From: Acidobacteriota bacterium
GTDB taxonomy: Bacteria > Acidobacteriota > Blastocatellia > Pyrinomonadales > Pyrinomonadaceae
Assembly (NCBI GenBank): GCA_029777145.1
Contig: JAKOSS010000956.1
Coordinates: forward strand, 1 to 18,121
DNA: 18,121 nucleotides
Reading direction: 5' to 3'
Numbering within the stretch: the first letter of the stretch is position 1; every line of letters starts with the position of its first letter. This document shows positions 9,016 to 16,799 of the stretch, piece after piece. The notes below the pieces were generated by a model that was given only the letters and a program-made list of their open reading frames with translations, did not search any database and was not told where the DNA came from. Made by a program: the position numbers and the translations under genes.

Positions 9016-11196
9016 CTACGCTTTCGCCTTCATCGCTTTCGCGCCGCCGACAAGCGTCATCTCATCGACGATCCACTTCGCGTCTCCCAACTTTTCGGTC
9101 AGGAAAAGCACATAACGGATGTCGACGACGATCGTCCGGCCGTATGTCGGATCGAAGAACATGTCGTTCCCGAGCCCTTCGTAGTTTCCGTCAAACGCGA
9201 TGCCGACCTGCTCGCCCTTGGCGTTGAGCACCGGGCTGCCCGAGTTTCCGCCGATGATGTCGTTGGTCGTCAGGAAGTTGACGGGCATCACGCCGTTGAC
9301 GCCGTAGCGGCCGTAGTCTCTCGAAGCGAACAACTGCTTGAGCTTCTCAGGCGACGCAAACGGATCGACGCCGGTCTCTTTCTCCATCACGCCGGCGAGC
9401 GTCGTGAACGGCGCGTACGTGACCGCCTCGCGCGGTTGGTAACCGCGGACGTTTCCGTACGTGAACCGGAGTGTCGAGTTTGCGTCCGGATAGGGCTGAC
9501 TGTTCTTCATTTCAGCCATTGCCTTCTGGAAATCGAGCCGCAACGCATCGATCTTCTCGCCGAAAGCCCGGCCGCGTGCCGCATATTCGCCGCGACCCGC
9601 GATGATGCCTTCCGCGATCGAGAATTGCTGCGGAAACTTCGACTTCAGTTCGGACGCCGACATTCCATAGAGTCCGATGATCTTCTCGGCCGAGTTCAGA
9701 TCGGGATTCGCGACGACGTTCTCGACCCAAGCATTCTCGGCGTTGCGCCGGTCGCGCGCCGAATTGCCGCTGAAGATCGCCTCGGCCGGTGCGAATTTCT
9801 GACCGGCAGGGAAGCCGTCAAACGCCTTGAGCATGTAACGCAGGACCTCGCGCTCGATCAGCGGATCGCTTTCGCCCATGATCGCCTTGATCTGCGCTTG
9901 CTTCCGATCATCGATCTTGGCACCGCGCTGGACGCTCATCACCGCGTCGAGGAATAATCCGAAGACCGGAGCCGAAGCCGGATTCGGGATCGTTCGCAGG
10001 ACGCGGTCCTTGACGGCATATTTGTAGTAATCGTCTGACACCGACTTGAGACCCGCGAGGACGTCGCCGTATTTGGCCTTGCGCGCCGGATCGGCGTTGA
10101 TCCAGGTCGCGAGACGTTCTTCTTCGGCCTTCTTCTGCGCGACGATCTTCGCGCGCTTCATCGCGATCACGCCGCCGTCATAAGCTTTGATCGAGTTGTT
10201 GAGGCTGAAGACCTCAGCCTGAAGCTTCACGCGCTTGTCTTCGTCGTTCTCACCCGCCTTGACCAGGCCGTTCGTCCACGCCTGAAGATAATTGACGATG
10301 AACGGGAAACTTACGTCCTGGTTGTACTCGACGGCCTGGCTTTCGCGGTATCGGGTCGTTCCTCCCGGATAGCCGAGGATCATCGTGAAATCGCCGTCTT
10401 TGACTCCGTCGAGCGAGATCGAGAGAAATTTCTCGGGCTTGTAGGGCACGTTGTTCGCCGCGTACGGAACTGACTTTCCTTCCGGCGAGACATAGGCTCG
10501 GAGAAACGTGAAATCGCCGGTGTGACGCGTCCACTCGAAATTGTCGGGGTCGCCGCCGAAGAATCCGATGCTTTGCGGCGGTGCGTAAACGAGTCGCACA
10601 TCCTTGATCTCTTTGGTTTCGTAGAGATAGTAAAAGTAGCCGCTGTTGAGCTCCTGAATTCGGATCGAATGGCCTTCCGGCGCCTTGTCCTGTTCGGCCT
10701 TGCGGAGCGCTTCGGTGTTTTCCTTGACCTTAGCCGCCAGTGCTTCACCCGTCAGGCCCGTAGTTCCGGCCAGGATCTTCGCGGTCACGTCTTCAACGCG
10801 GTTCGTGATGAAAACGCTGTAGTCTTTCGCGATCAATTCGTTTTTCATCGAGTCGGCGCGGTAGCCGGTCTTCGCGTAATCGCGCTCCGGCGTCGAAGCC
10901 GAAACGAGGGCGTCGAATCCGCAGTGATGGTTTGTCAGGATCAGGCCCTGCGGCGAGACGAACTCGGCCGAGCAACCGATGCTCAGACGGACGACGGCAT
11001 CCGAGATGTCAGGGCCGTTCGGGTTGTAAATGTCCTCTGGTTTGATCTTCAGCCCGCGCTTTTTGAGCGGGAGCGACGCGATCTTGTCCGGCGTGTACAT
11101 TCCTTCGTCGGGCGCGCCGACGACCGGCAGGATCGAAGCCGAGAATACTGAGATCAGAAATAACGAAGTCGAGATTAATCGTTGTAAATAACTCAT
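9016..11196 (-). CDS. S46 family dipeptidyl-peptidase (DPP7/DPP11-like)
   Basis: A 726-residue exported serine peptidase that releases dipeptides from the N-terminus of oligopeptides. A signal peptide (1-28, hydrophobic 8-26, likely cut after VVGA) is followed by the chymotrypsin-like S46 domain. The catalytic His is in LTNHHCGF (His91), the likely Asp is in HTGDF (Asp228), and the Ser is in GNSGSP (Ser652); the order and spacing match family members. The residue 18 after the Ser is Gly670. In DPP11 the matching position is Arg, which reads acidic P1 residues, and in DPP7 it is Gly, so a DPP7-like preference for hydrophobic P1 is inferred, assuming no gap. AAAGGA lies eight bases before ATG 11196. 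The periplasmic or surface location suggests peptide scavenging. Monocistronic. Confidence 0.92.
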   Translation of the reverse strand: MSYLQRLISTSLFLISVFSASILPVVGAPDEGMYTPDKIASLPLKKRGLKIKPEDIYNPNGPDISDAVVRLSIGCSAEFVSPQGLILTNHHCGFDALVSASTPERDYAKTGYRADSMKNELIAKDYSVFITNRVEDVTAKILAGTTGLTGEALAAKVKENTEALRKAEQDKAPEGHSIRIQELNSGYFYYLYETKEIKDVRLVYAPPQSIGFFGGDPDNFEWTRHTGDFTFLRAYVSPEGKSVPYAANNVPYKPEKFLSISLDGVKDGDFTMILGYPGGTTRYRESQAVEYNQDVSFPFIVNYLQAWTNGLVKAGENDEDKRVKLQAEVFSLNNSIKAYDGGVIAMKRAKIVAQKKAEEERLATWINADPARKAKYGDVLAGLKSVSDDYYKYAVKDRVLRTIPNPASAPVFGLFLDAVMSVQRGAKIDDRKQAQIKAIMGESDPLIEREVLRYMLKAFDGFPAGQKFAPAEAIFSGNSARDRRNAENAWVENVVANPDLNSAEKIIGLYGMSASELKSKFPQQFSIAEGIIAGRGEYAARGRAFGEKIDALRLDFQKAMAEMKNSQPYPDANSTLRFTYGNVRGYQPREAVTYAPFTTLAGVMEKETGVDPFASPEKLKQLFASRDYGRYGVNGVMPVNFLTTNDIIGGNSGSPVLNAKGEQVGIAFDGNYEGLGNDMFFDPTYGRTIVVDIRYVLFLTEKLGDAKWIVDEMTLVGGAKAMKAKA

Positions 11197-11277
11197 AGTG
11201 TTGGTCCTTTCGTTGATATGGTTGGATTACATCTATTTTTGATATTAGCGCATGGCGACGGAAAAATCATGAGACGC

Positions 11278-11308
11278 AAAAAAGGCGGGCCGTTGTAGCC
11301 CGCCTTTT
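11278..11308 (-). terminator. Intrinsic terminator of the M23 peptidase gene
   Basis: Read on the - strand, AAAA-GGCGGGC (11308-11298) pairs with GCCCGCC (11290-11284) around a 7-base loop, and TTTTTT (11283-11278) follows. This is a textbook rho-independent terminator about 20 bp after the stop codon of the M23 gene and before the S46 gene, so the two are transcribed separately. Confidence 0.9.
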
Positions 11309-11328
11309 CAGCATTAGCAAATTTTGAG

Positions 11329-12157
11329 TTAGCCAACCTTGATATCGGTCGGTTCCGGCGGAAGGAAGAACCGCGGATTGATCGGCTTGTCGTTGAGCCG
11401 AAGTTCATAATGAAGATGCGGACCGGTCGAGCGTCCCGTCGTGCCGATCAACCCGATCAGCTCGCCGCGCGCGACCGACTGTCCGACGGTAACTTCGATC
11501 TTCGAGAGATGTCCGTAGCGCGTCGTGATGCCGTTGCCGTGGTCGATCTCGATCATGTTTCCGTATCCGCTGCCATCCGGCCTTGATCACGGTGCCGTTT
11601 CCTGGAGCCATGACCGTGTCGCCGCGTTCGCCGTCGATGTCCATGCCGGCGTGGAACTCATAGCTGCGACCGCCGAACGGATTTCGTCTGAAACCGAATT
11701 CGTTGTTGATCTTGCCGAGATGGGCCCACGAGGTTGGGAGCGTCAACGGATCGGCCGAACCCTGGATCGACCGCAATTTCTTCTCGACTTCGCCGTCGCC
11801 GGTGTTCGCGGCGTCATTGTCGTCGAGTTGCAGATCAGAATCCGGACCACCGCTGTTGACCGAGAATTCATCCGATCCCTCAGGACGGTTGTAACTCGGC
11901 GTGCGCGGTGCGTCGGTGGTTTGCGCCGGTGCAGTTTGGTCCGCGATCAACGCGGTCGCCGACGGCGTTTCGTTCTTTGCCAAAACTCCAAAGCGCGAAA
12001 GGCTGAAAACACCGGCCGAACCGATCACCAATGAAAAGATGAAAAATGCGAATGTCGAATGGACGAGTTGCTTACGGACAGCCACCCGGCGGATATAGAT
12101 CTTTGATTTAGTTGTGTGTGTAAATAAAAAACAGTAGTGCTTGTTATTATCGTGCAT
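11329..12157 (-). pseudogene. M23 (LytM) family metalloendopeptidase, frameshifted in the catalytic domain
   Basis: This is a membrane-anchored peptidoglycan endopeptidase gene interrupted by a frameshift. The first frame (from ATG 12157) has a cytoplasmic tail, one membrane helix (33-55), an acidic low-complexity stretch (about 64-125) and the start of the M23 domain with zinc ligands in EFHAGMDID (His169, Asp173). It stays in register to GTVIKAGWQ (196). The rest of the domain (GYGNMIEIDHGNG, YGHLSK, then the last ligands in GPHLHYEL) is in the next frame, ending at 11329. The break is near 11569, where the - strand reads CAG-C-GGA-TAC: one extra base, or two lost, since family members often read WQSGYGN. 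Without repair, the product ends in an Arg-rich tail and lacks the second half of the zinc site. Start choice: GGAG lies 13 nt upstream, and the NKHYCF..T leader is typical. Confidence 0.88.
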
Positions 12158-12262
12158 TACGCTTTGAAAGCTCCTTTTAATGATTTCGCGCCGAAAGTCC
12201 AGCGTTTCAGCACGCGGAATCACGCAAGAATAGCCGCAAGCGACCAAACGCGAATCCTTAGT

Positions 12263-12283
12263 GAAGATTCAATCGGAATCTTC
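12263..12283. promoter_or_regulatory. Perfect palindrome upstream of the M23 gene
   Basis: GAAGATTC (12263-12270) and GAATCTTC (12276-12283) form a perfect 8-bp inverted repeat with a 5-base spacer, about 106 bp upstream of the M23 start. A second inverted repeat, AATTCAA/TTGAATT (12300-12306 and 12329-12335), lies just beyond in AT-rich sequence. Either could be an operator or a transcript hairpin. No T-run follows, so termination is unlikely. Confidence 0.35.
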
Positions 12284-12404
12284 AAATCGAAGGGGATTTA
12301 ATTCAATTGTTGTTAATGAATAACTTAGTTGAATTGAGTAGAAACTACCATACGCGTCCGGCAAAATCAAGCGCTTTACCTGACCTTGCACAACGCGCTG
12401 AACG

Positions 12405-12427
12405 AAACCGCCGAAATGCCGCGGTTT
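12405..12427 (-). terminator. Hairpin after the sigma operon, possible terminator
   Basis: AAACCGC and GCGGTTT (12405-12411 and 12421-12427) form a perfect 7-bp stem with a 9-base loop, directly after the stop codon of the last gene of the operon. A T-run is missing (TTT then CGTTC on the - strand), so efficiency is uncertain. Confidence 0.35.
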
Positions 12428-12430
12428 GCG

Positions 12431-12646
12431 CTAGTTCTCGGTTTGCCGGCGATCGCGGAATGCGCGAAAAACCATCAGTCCGAGAGCAATGAAAACGGCC
12501 ACGAAAGCGAGGATGATAACGATCTTGATCGCCGTCGTAATGAACCCGATCAACCCGATCAATCCCTTTAGCAATGCAATGACCAATGCCAGAACGACGA
12601 GCAAAGTGCTGCCAATTCCTGCGGCGGCTTTAACGAAAAACGACAT
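12431..12646 (-). CDS. Small two-helix membrane protein of unknown function
   Basis: A 71-residue, very hydrophobic protein. Two membrane-spanning stretches (about 8-31 and 36-58) are separated by a few residues, followed by a short basic tail (FRAFRDRRQTEN). I do not recognise a family. The start is set at ATG 12646 because GAGGT lies seven bases upstream; the longer open frame adds 14 unlikely residues. It follows the B-box/TM2 gene by 78 bp in the same direction and may be the last gene of the sigma-factor operon. The hydrophobic composition resembles small stress-induced membrane proteins, but that is only a resemblance. Confidence 0.65.
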   Translation of the reverse strand: MSFFVKAAAGIGSTLLVVLALVIALLKGLIGLIGFITTAIKIVIILAFVAVFIALGLMVFRAFRDRRQTEN

Positions 12647-12724
12647 AACTGCTACCTCTCTTCCCTCACCACAGGACCGTTGATACAAACAACCAACGCC
12701 GTCCCGCTTCCATATTAAACAATG

Positions 12725-13453
12725 CTAACGGTTTCGCCAACTGCTTTGTTCCCGCCTTCCGGACTCGTAACGCGGATCGTATTCCTCGTTTGTGTAATCG
12801 GAAGCGGCCGTGATCAAGCCCGCCGGATCGCCGTTCGACTCGAATCCGCGATCGCGGTCCGAACGAAACAGATAACTCCGCAGGATGTAAATTCCGAGTC
12901 CGATCAGCATCACCGGGAGCAACCCGCGCATCAGGAATCGTACGTCGAGAAAGAACAGGATCCCGACGCCAACGAGGACCGCCGCCCAGATCTTCAGGTT
13001 TCCCGAAAATCGTTGAGCCAACAACGCTTCCGCGCTTTCCGGGATAACTCCGCGGCGGATCATCCGCGCGGTTTTCCAGGCGTCGATCGTCGAATAGAGC
13101 CACATTCCGAGGAAACCGAAAAAGAAGATCGCCATCCCCGTCTGGAGCATCAGTTGGAAAAGTCCGACCGACACTCCGAAATGGACAAGCGCCTTCAGCG
13201 TCTGACCGTTGTACGCGGCTCCGAGTCCCGGACATGCCGACAGCAAAAATGCGATGAACGGTGAGGTCTGCGATGAAACGTACTGCGAGTACGATCCCTG
13301 ATTTTGATTTCGCAGAAGCTGGACGCCGTCGACAATACAATCCTGGCAATACGGAAATCCTTTGATGCGGTGATCACAGGCAGGGCACAACGCTCTGCCG
13401 CAACCGTTGCAGTTGACGTTCGCCGGATTGTAACTGTGATAGGCGCAGTTCAT
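12725..13453 (-). CDS. B-box zinc finger and TM2-like membrane protein
   Basis: A 242-residue protein with two parts. The N-terminus is a B-box-like zinc module with metal-binding pairs Cys3/His6, Cys15/Cys18, Cys23/Cys26 (plus His28) and Cys36/Cys39. After a polar linker (50-63) come four or so hydrophobic helices (about 64-80, 87-103, 108-122, 155-192). The first carries SPFIAFLLSACPGLGAAYNG, close to the TM2-type pattern in which a Pro-Gly turn precedes a YNGQ. A charged tail (198-242, RDRGFE..YESGRREQ) is probably cytoplasmic. The function is unknown; similar bacterial proteins are often annotated only as B-box or TM2 proteins. The start codon overlaps the anti-sigma stop codon (ATGA, 13453-13450), implying translational coupling and a linked role. 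Confidence 0.8.
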   Translation of the reverse strand: MNCAYHSYNPANVNCNGCGRALCPACDHRIKGFPYCQDCIVDGVQLLRNQNQGSYSQYVSSQTSPFIAFLLSACPGLGAAYNGQTLKALVHFGVSVGLFQLMLQTGMAIFFFGFLGMWLYSTIDAWKTARMIRRGVIPESAEALLAQRFSGNLKIWAAVLVGVGILFFLDVRFLMRGLLPVMLIGLGIYILRSYLFRSDRDRGFESNGDPAGLITAASDYTNEEYDPRYESGRREQSSWRNR

Positions 13454-14223
13454 TTGTTGCCCTCGTCGTTTACGAATTCACCTTGGACAGGTTCCGCGGC
13501 GGCCGGCTCGAGCGCCGATTTTTCCGCCCCGAGGACAATGTCCGCACTCTGTTTGTAAGTGCGCTCTGCGATGTCGACTCCGCGCCGGTACGCGTCGGCA
13601 GAAACCGTCTGGCTGAAAATGAACGCCGCGAAGATCAGCATCATCAAGACCGAAGCGAATTGCGGCAGCGGCATCGGAAAACTCAGGCCGCGCATCCATT
13701 CGGCAACGCGCGCGCCCCACGACGCACGCACGGCTTTCGCCTCGACCGTTCCGATAGTCGCCTGCAGGATACGGTCGTGAAGCGATTCCGGAACCGGCAG
13801 TTCGTCCATCTTGTAGGTGTAACAGGCGGCGATCGATCGTACGACCGCGCCCGGAAGATCGGTGCACGAATCGCACAGCACCGCATGGCGTTCCCAGCGA
13901 TGGAAGAGCGTTGCCGGCAAGAATCCATCGAGGTAGTCGGTCAGATGTTCTTCAAACTGATCGCAGTGCATCGCGGATTCGGGCATCGTCATCGACAGGA
14001 CGCGGGCCTCGAGGTGGGTCATCGATCGTTTCGGCGATGCGATGTCGTGACACGCGGATACAGCGTCCTTGACCTCGTTCAGCAATGAATGACACAGGGG
14101 GCATTTGAGAGCGTGCTCGGCCGTCGCCTTATGGACGTGCCGTTCGAGAGTACCGTCAAGATACTCCGTCAAGAGCTCCTCAAACTCTGAACATTCGATG
14201 ATTTGTTCTTTGTCGTTGTTCAT
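13450..14223 (-). CDS. Membrane anti-sigma factor with two zinc-binding (zf-HC2) domains
   Basis: A 257-residue protein that probably holds the upstream ECF sigma factor inactive at the membrane. Two anti-sigma zinc modules occur in tandem with identical spacing. Module 1 is Cys11, His37, Cys41, Cys44 (HALKCPLC), starting CSEFEELLTEYLDG. Module 2 is Cys87, His113, Cys117, Cys120 (HAVLCDSC), starting CDQFEEHLTDYLDG. One membrane helix (about 189-207) and a short C-terminal part (about 50 residues) follow. Most family members have a single module, so this looks like an internal duplication. The start is set at ATG 14223, with AGGGG eight bases upstream; an earlier in-frame start adds 21 unlikely residues. 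The gene lies 70 bp after the sigma gene and overlaps the next by ATGA. The sensed signal is unknown. Confidence 0.85.
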   Translation of the reverse strand: MNNDKEQIIECSEFEELLTEYLDGTLERHVHKATAEHALKCPLCHSLLNEVKDAVSACHDIASPKRSMTHLEARVLSMTMPESAMHCDQFEEHLTDYLDGFLPATLFHRWERHAVLCDSCTDLPGAVVRSIAACYTYKMDELPVPESLHDRILQATIGTVEAKAVRASWGARVAEWMRGLSFPMPLPQFASVLMMLIFAAFIFSQTVSADAYRRGVDIAERTYKQSADIVLGAEKSALEPAAAEPVQGEFVNDEGNK

Positions 14224-14293
14224 ACCACCACCCCTTGATTTCCACGCCAGCGCCGAACACAATTCTCGACGTGCCGTTCCGCGCATTTTGCCT

Positions 14294-14887
14294 TCAGATC
14301 GTCACAACCCTCATTCTCCTCAGAATCTTCGCCAGTTCGATCCGGCCCCGGTTGATCCTCGATTTAACCGTTCCTTCGGGGATCTTCAGTACATCGACGA
14401 TCTCCTGGTAGCTGAGTTCTTCGATGTCTCTCAGGATCACGCATGTCCTGAGATCGGTCGGAAGTTTGTCAATTCCTTCCTGCACCTGAGCGGCAAGTTC
14501 CTTGCGCTCGATGTCTTTCTGGGCGCCGCCGCCGACGGCCCGCAAATGGAACGTATGATCTTCGACGTCATCCGCCATCGAATCCTGCGGATTTCGCTGA
14601 CGATGCCGGTAATCGTCGATGATCAGATTCCGGGCCAGGCGCATGAGCCAGTTTGAAAGATCTCCCTGCTTCGGATCGTATTGTTCCAGCGTCCGGTAGA
14701 TCCGGATGAAAACTTCCTGCGTCAGATCTTCGGCAGCTTCGGCGCTGGACGTAAACCGGTACGCCAGGTTGAAGATGCGTCTCGAATATAGAGTGACGAT
14801 CTCTTCCCAGGCCGAACCGTCCCCCGCGCGGCACCGCCGCACAAGTTCAGCTCCATTGATTTCTGAAGCTACCTTGTAAGCTTCCAA
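14294..14887 (-). CDS. ECF RNA polymerase sigma factor (sigma-70 family)
   Basis: A group 4 sigma factor of about 197 residues. Region 2 (about 31-90) contains AEDLTQEVFIRIYRTL (core and -10 recognition) and NWLMRLARNLIIDDYR. Region 4 (about 135-190) contains LPTDLRTCVILRDIEELSYQEI and IPEGTVKSRINRGRIEL (the -35 helix-turn-helix). Regions 1 and 3 are absent, as expected. The start is uncertain. TTG at 14887 has GGAG eight bases upstream and is preferred. The longer TTG start at 14911 adds eight residues with only a close GGAAG. No ATG fits. It is followed by a zinc anti-sigma gene, the classic sigma/anti-sigma arrangement, so autoregulation is likely. Its promoter lies in the gap shared with the divergent flippase-like gene. 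Confidence 0.9.
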   Translation of the reverse strand: MEAYKVASEINGAELVRRCRAGDGSAWEEIVTLYSRRIFNLAYRFTSSAEAAEDLTQEVFIRIYRTLEQYDPKQGDLSNWLMRLARNLIIDDYRHRQRNPQDSMADDVEDHTFHLRAVGGGAQKDIERKELAAQVQEGIDKLPTDLRTCVILRDIEELSYQEIVDVLKIPEGTVKSRINRGRIELAKILRRMRVVTI

Positions 14888-14981
14888 CGCTCTTTCTCCA
14901 AAGTCAGCCAAACAACTTCCGTTAACGTTGCGGAAACCCGTAAAACTTCCGCCAATTGCCTCTACGAGACCCTTCCGGCTA

Positions 14982-14988
14982 AAGTTCC
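14982..14988 (-). promoter_or_regulatory. Possible ECF-type -35 element upstream of the sigma gene
   Basis: The - strand reads GGAACTT here, which equals the classic RpoE-type -35, about 70-95 bp before the sigma gene start. No -10 of the usual form at 15-17 bp is convincing (GTCTC lies 13-14 bases downstream). Related GGAAG words recur nearer the gene. Autoregulation through this site is an inference. Confidence 0.25.
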
Positions 14989-15152
14989 GATTAATCCGGA
15001 ACCTGACATTATTATTTCTGCCGCGCCGCGATTTTTACAATTCCGCTTGGTTTGCTGTAATCTTTCTTCTTCGTCCGGCAACGTGATTCGGCGGCATTCC
15101 GTACAATCTAAAAGTATCGACGACGATCTTCAAGGATGGAGACCCTTTAAGT

Positions 15153-16208
15153 TTGCGAAAATCCATCAAGTTCATACTGCTCGCGCTGTTCGCGCTTTTT
15201 CTGTTCTGGTTCTTCGGCCGCAATCTTGACTGGCAGGAGGTCAGTTCGAGCCTGAAGCGCGCCCAGGCCGGATATATCATCGCGGCCGTGCTGATCATTT
15301 GCTTCGGCTATTTTCTCCGCGCGATCCGCTGGAAAGTGCTGCTCGAACCGATCACCCAGGCTTCACTGAAAGAACTCTTTGCAACGACCACTGTCGGGTT
15401 CGCCGCCGTCTTTTTCGTCGGCCGGGCCGGCGAAATCGTCCGTCCGATGTGGCTTCCGATGCGCGATCAGCGCGTCCGGCCGTCGGCGGCGCTCGTCACG
15501 CTCGGGCTCGAGCGGATCCTCGATCTCGCCGCCCTGATCAGCTTTTTCTCGGTGACGCTGATCTGGTTTTCGGCGCCGGCCGGGCATGAGAGCGAATTCT
15601 CTTACGTCAAGCTGATCGGCAATCTGATGCTCGCCGGGATGATCTTCGGTTTTGTATGTCTGATCATCTACAAGCGTTTCGCTAAAGGGATCATCGAATG
15701 GTTCGGGAGAATCACCGACCGGCGATATTTCCCGAAACGATTGCGGCGAATTCTGGTCAGCCTGCTCGAACAGCTCGCGGCGTCCCTTGAGATATTGAAA
15801 AGCGCGCGCGAACTGTTTTGGGTCGTTTTCTGGACGATCTCGCTCTGGCTTTCGATCGCGATCCCGACGTGGTTCGTGATCCTCGCGTTCAACCTGAACG
15901 TCGAGATCTCGCTCGCGGGAGCGATGTTCGTCATGTTCTGGGCCGCGCTTGGGTCGCTGATCCCGACTCCGGGCGGAGCGGCGGGCGCGTTCCATGCGGT
16001 CACCGCGGGCGGATTGATATTCCTCAACGTCGATTCGAACGACGCCGCGGCGGTCTCGATCGTGATGCACCTCGTATATTTCGCACCGGCGCTGATCTTC
16101 GGTTTTTATTATCTGTTCCACGGCGACATTTCGATCGCCAGGTTCAGGAGCCTGCTGTCAGGCGAACACGCCGTCGAGGAAGTCGAGCACGAGACGGACG
16201 CCGATTAG
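15153..16208 (+). CDS. Flippase-like integral membrane protein (LPG synthase TM / UPF0104 family)
   Basis: A 351-residue polytopic inner-membrane protein with about eight hydrophobic segments (near 5-22, 39-57, 75-92, 117-140, 150-171, 223-247, 254-275, 292-325). Family features include RAxRWKxLL (57-65) and GRAGEIVRP (90-98) in the first half and PTPGGAAGAFHAV (272-284) in the second. This is the membrane domain of lysylphosphatidylglycerol synthase, also found alone in AglD-like proteins and predicted lipid flippases. The C-terminal aminoacyl-transferase domain is absent, so it is not a full MprF. The lipid substrate is unknown. The start is TTG at 15153, with GGATGGAG about 11 bases upstream; a nearby ATG (15136) leads to a stop after four codons. 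Divergent from the sigma operon. Confidence 0.88.
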   Translation: MRKSIKFILLALFALFLFWFFGRNLDWQEVSSSLKRAQAGYIIAAVLIICFGYFLRAIRWKVLLEPITQASLKELFATTTVGFAAVFFVGRAGEIVRPMWLPMRDQRVRPSAALVTLGLERILDLAALISFFSVTLIWFSAPAGHESEFSYVKLIGNLMLAGMIFGFVCLIIYKRFAKGIIEWFGRITDRRYFPKRLRRILVSLLEQLAASLEILKSARELFWVVFWTISLWLSIAIPTWFVILAFNLNVEISLAGAMFVMFWAALGSLIPTPGGAAGAFHAVTAGGLIFLNVDSNDAAAVSIVMHLVYFAPALIFGFYYLFHGDISIARFRSLLSGEHAVEEVEHETDAD

Positions 16209-16236
16209 TCAGTGGTCGGTGGTCAGTGGTCAGTGG
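16208..16236. repeat. Heptamer tandem repeat GTCAGTG x4
   Basis: GTCAGTG-GTCGGTG-GTCAGTG-GTCAGTG-G begins at the last base of the preceding stop codon. A 15-base copy of the middle, GTCGGTGGTCAGTGG (16215-16229), occurs in reverse complement at 16960-16974, so the two bracket nrdR. Between this array and nrdR lie TTTTGAATCTTGATTTTCGA-type words (about 16254-16284). Confidence 0.75.
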
Positions 16237-16301
16237 TAAGAGAGTCGAGTCCGAGTTTTGAATCTTGATTTTCGAATCTTGATTGACTTTCGGATCTAGA
16301 G

Positions 16302-16799
16302 TTATTTCTTCGATTTGGCCCGTGGTTTTTTCACGGGGCCATTATCACGCGCCCGGACCAGTACTTTCAGTTCGGTCATGAACTCGGAAACGTCCTCGAA
16401 TTCAAGGTAAACGGAAGCAAAGCGGACGTATGCAACTTTATCGAGCGCCTTCAGCCGCTCCATTATGATCTTCCCGATCATGCTGGTTGATAGCTCGCGG
16501 TCATGGGAATCCTGAACGTTTTTCTCGACCTCGTTGACGATCGCTTCGAGCTGCGCCGCCGAGATCGGACGCTTTTCGCACGCCCTCAGGAGGCCGTTCA
16601 TGATCTTGTGACGTTCGAATGTCTCGCGCCGCCCGTCCTTCTTGACGACCATGTAAGGGATCTCATCGATGCGTTCGTACGACGTGAACCGCCGCCCGCA
16701 CAGGAGACATTCGCGCCGGCGCCGGATCGAATCGCCTTCCTTCGACTCGCGTGAGTCAACGACCTTGTCTTCAAGATGTCCGCAAAATGGGCAACGCAT
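16302..16799 (-). CDS. nrdR: Transcriptional repressor NrdR
   Basis: A 165-residue regulator that represses ribonucleotide reductase genes when bound to ATP/dATP. The N-terminal zinc ribbon uses Cys3/Cys6 (MRCPFCGH) and Cys31/Cys34 ([17 protein letters not shown]). An ATP-cone domain follows (about 49-139, starting [16 protein letters not shown] and containing [13 protein letters not shown]). A short basic tail ([11 protein letters not shown]) is slightly longer than usual. No nrd genes are in the window. The ATG at 16799 is fixed by the conserved N-terminus; no Shine-Dalgarno is visible, and a GAATTCCCAAAT repeat word ends four bases before the start. NrdR next to Lon is inferred chance proximity; they diverge with 231 bp between them. 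Confidence 0.95.
   Translation of the reverse strand: MRCPFCGHLEDKVVDSRESKEGDSIRRRRECLLCGRRFTSYERIDEIPYMVVKKDGRRETFERHKIMNGLLRACEKRPISAAQLEAIVNEVEKNVQDSHDRELSTSMIGKIIMERLKALDKVAYVRFASVYLEFEDVSEFMTELKVLVRARDNGPVKKPRAKSKK

Noticed and set aside
8983..9957. 324-codon open frame on the + strand opposite the S46 peptidase
   Set aside because: Antisense shadow of a well-supported gene. The Arg/Asp/Val-rich composition is typical of complementary-strand frames here.
15153..16208. Full MprF-type lysylphosphatidylglycerol synthase
   Set aside because: The protein ends after the membrane domain; the cytoplasmic aminoacyl-transferase domain is absent.
16208..16236. Origin-like iteron array or CRISPR in the heptamer repeat
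   Set aside because: Only four 7-bp copies with no spacers, no initiator gene nearby, and no DnaA-box cluster noticed.
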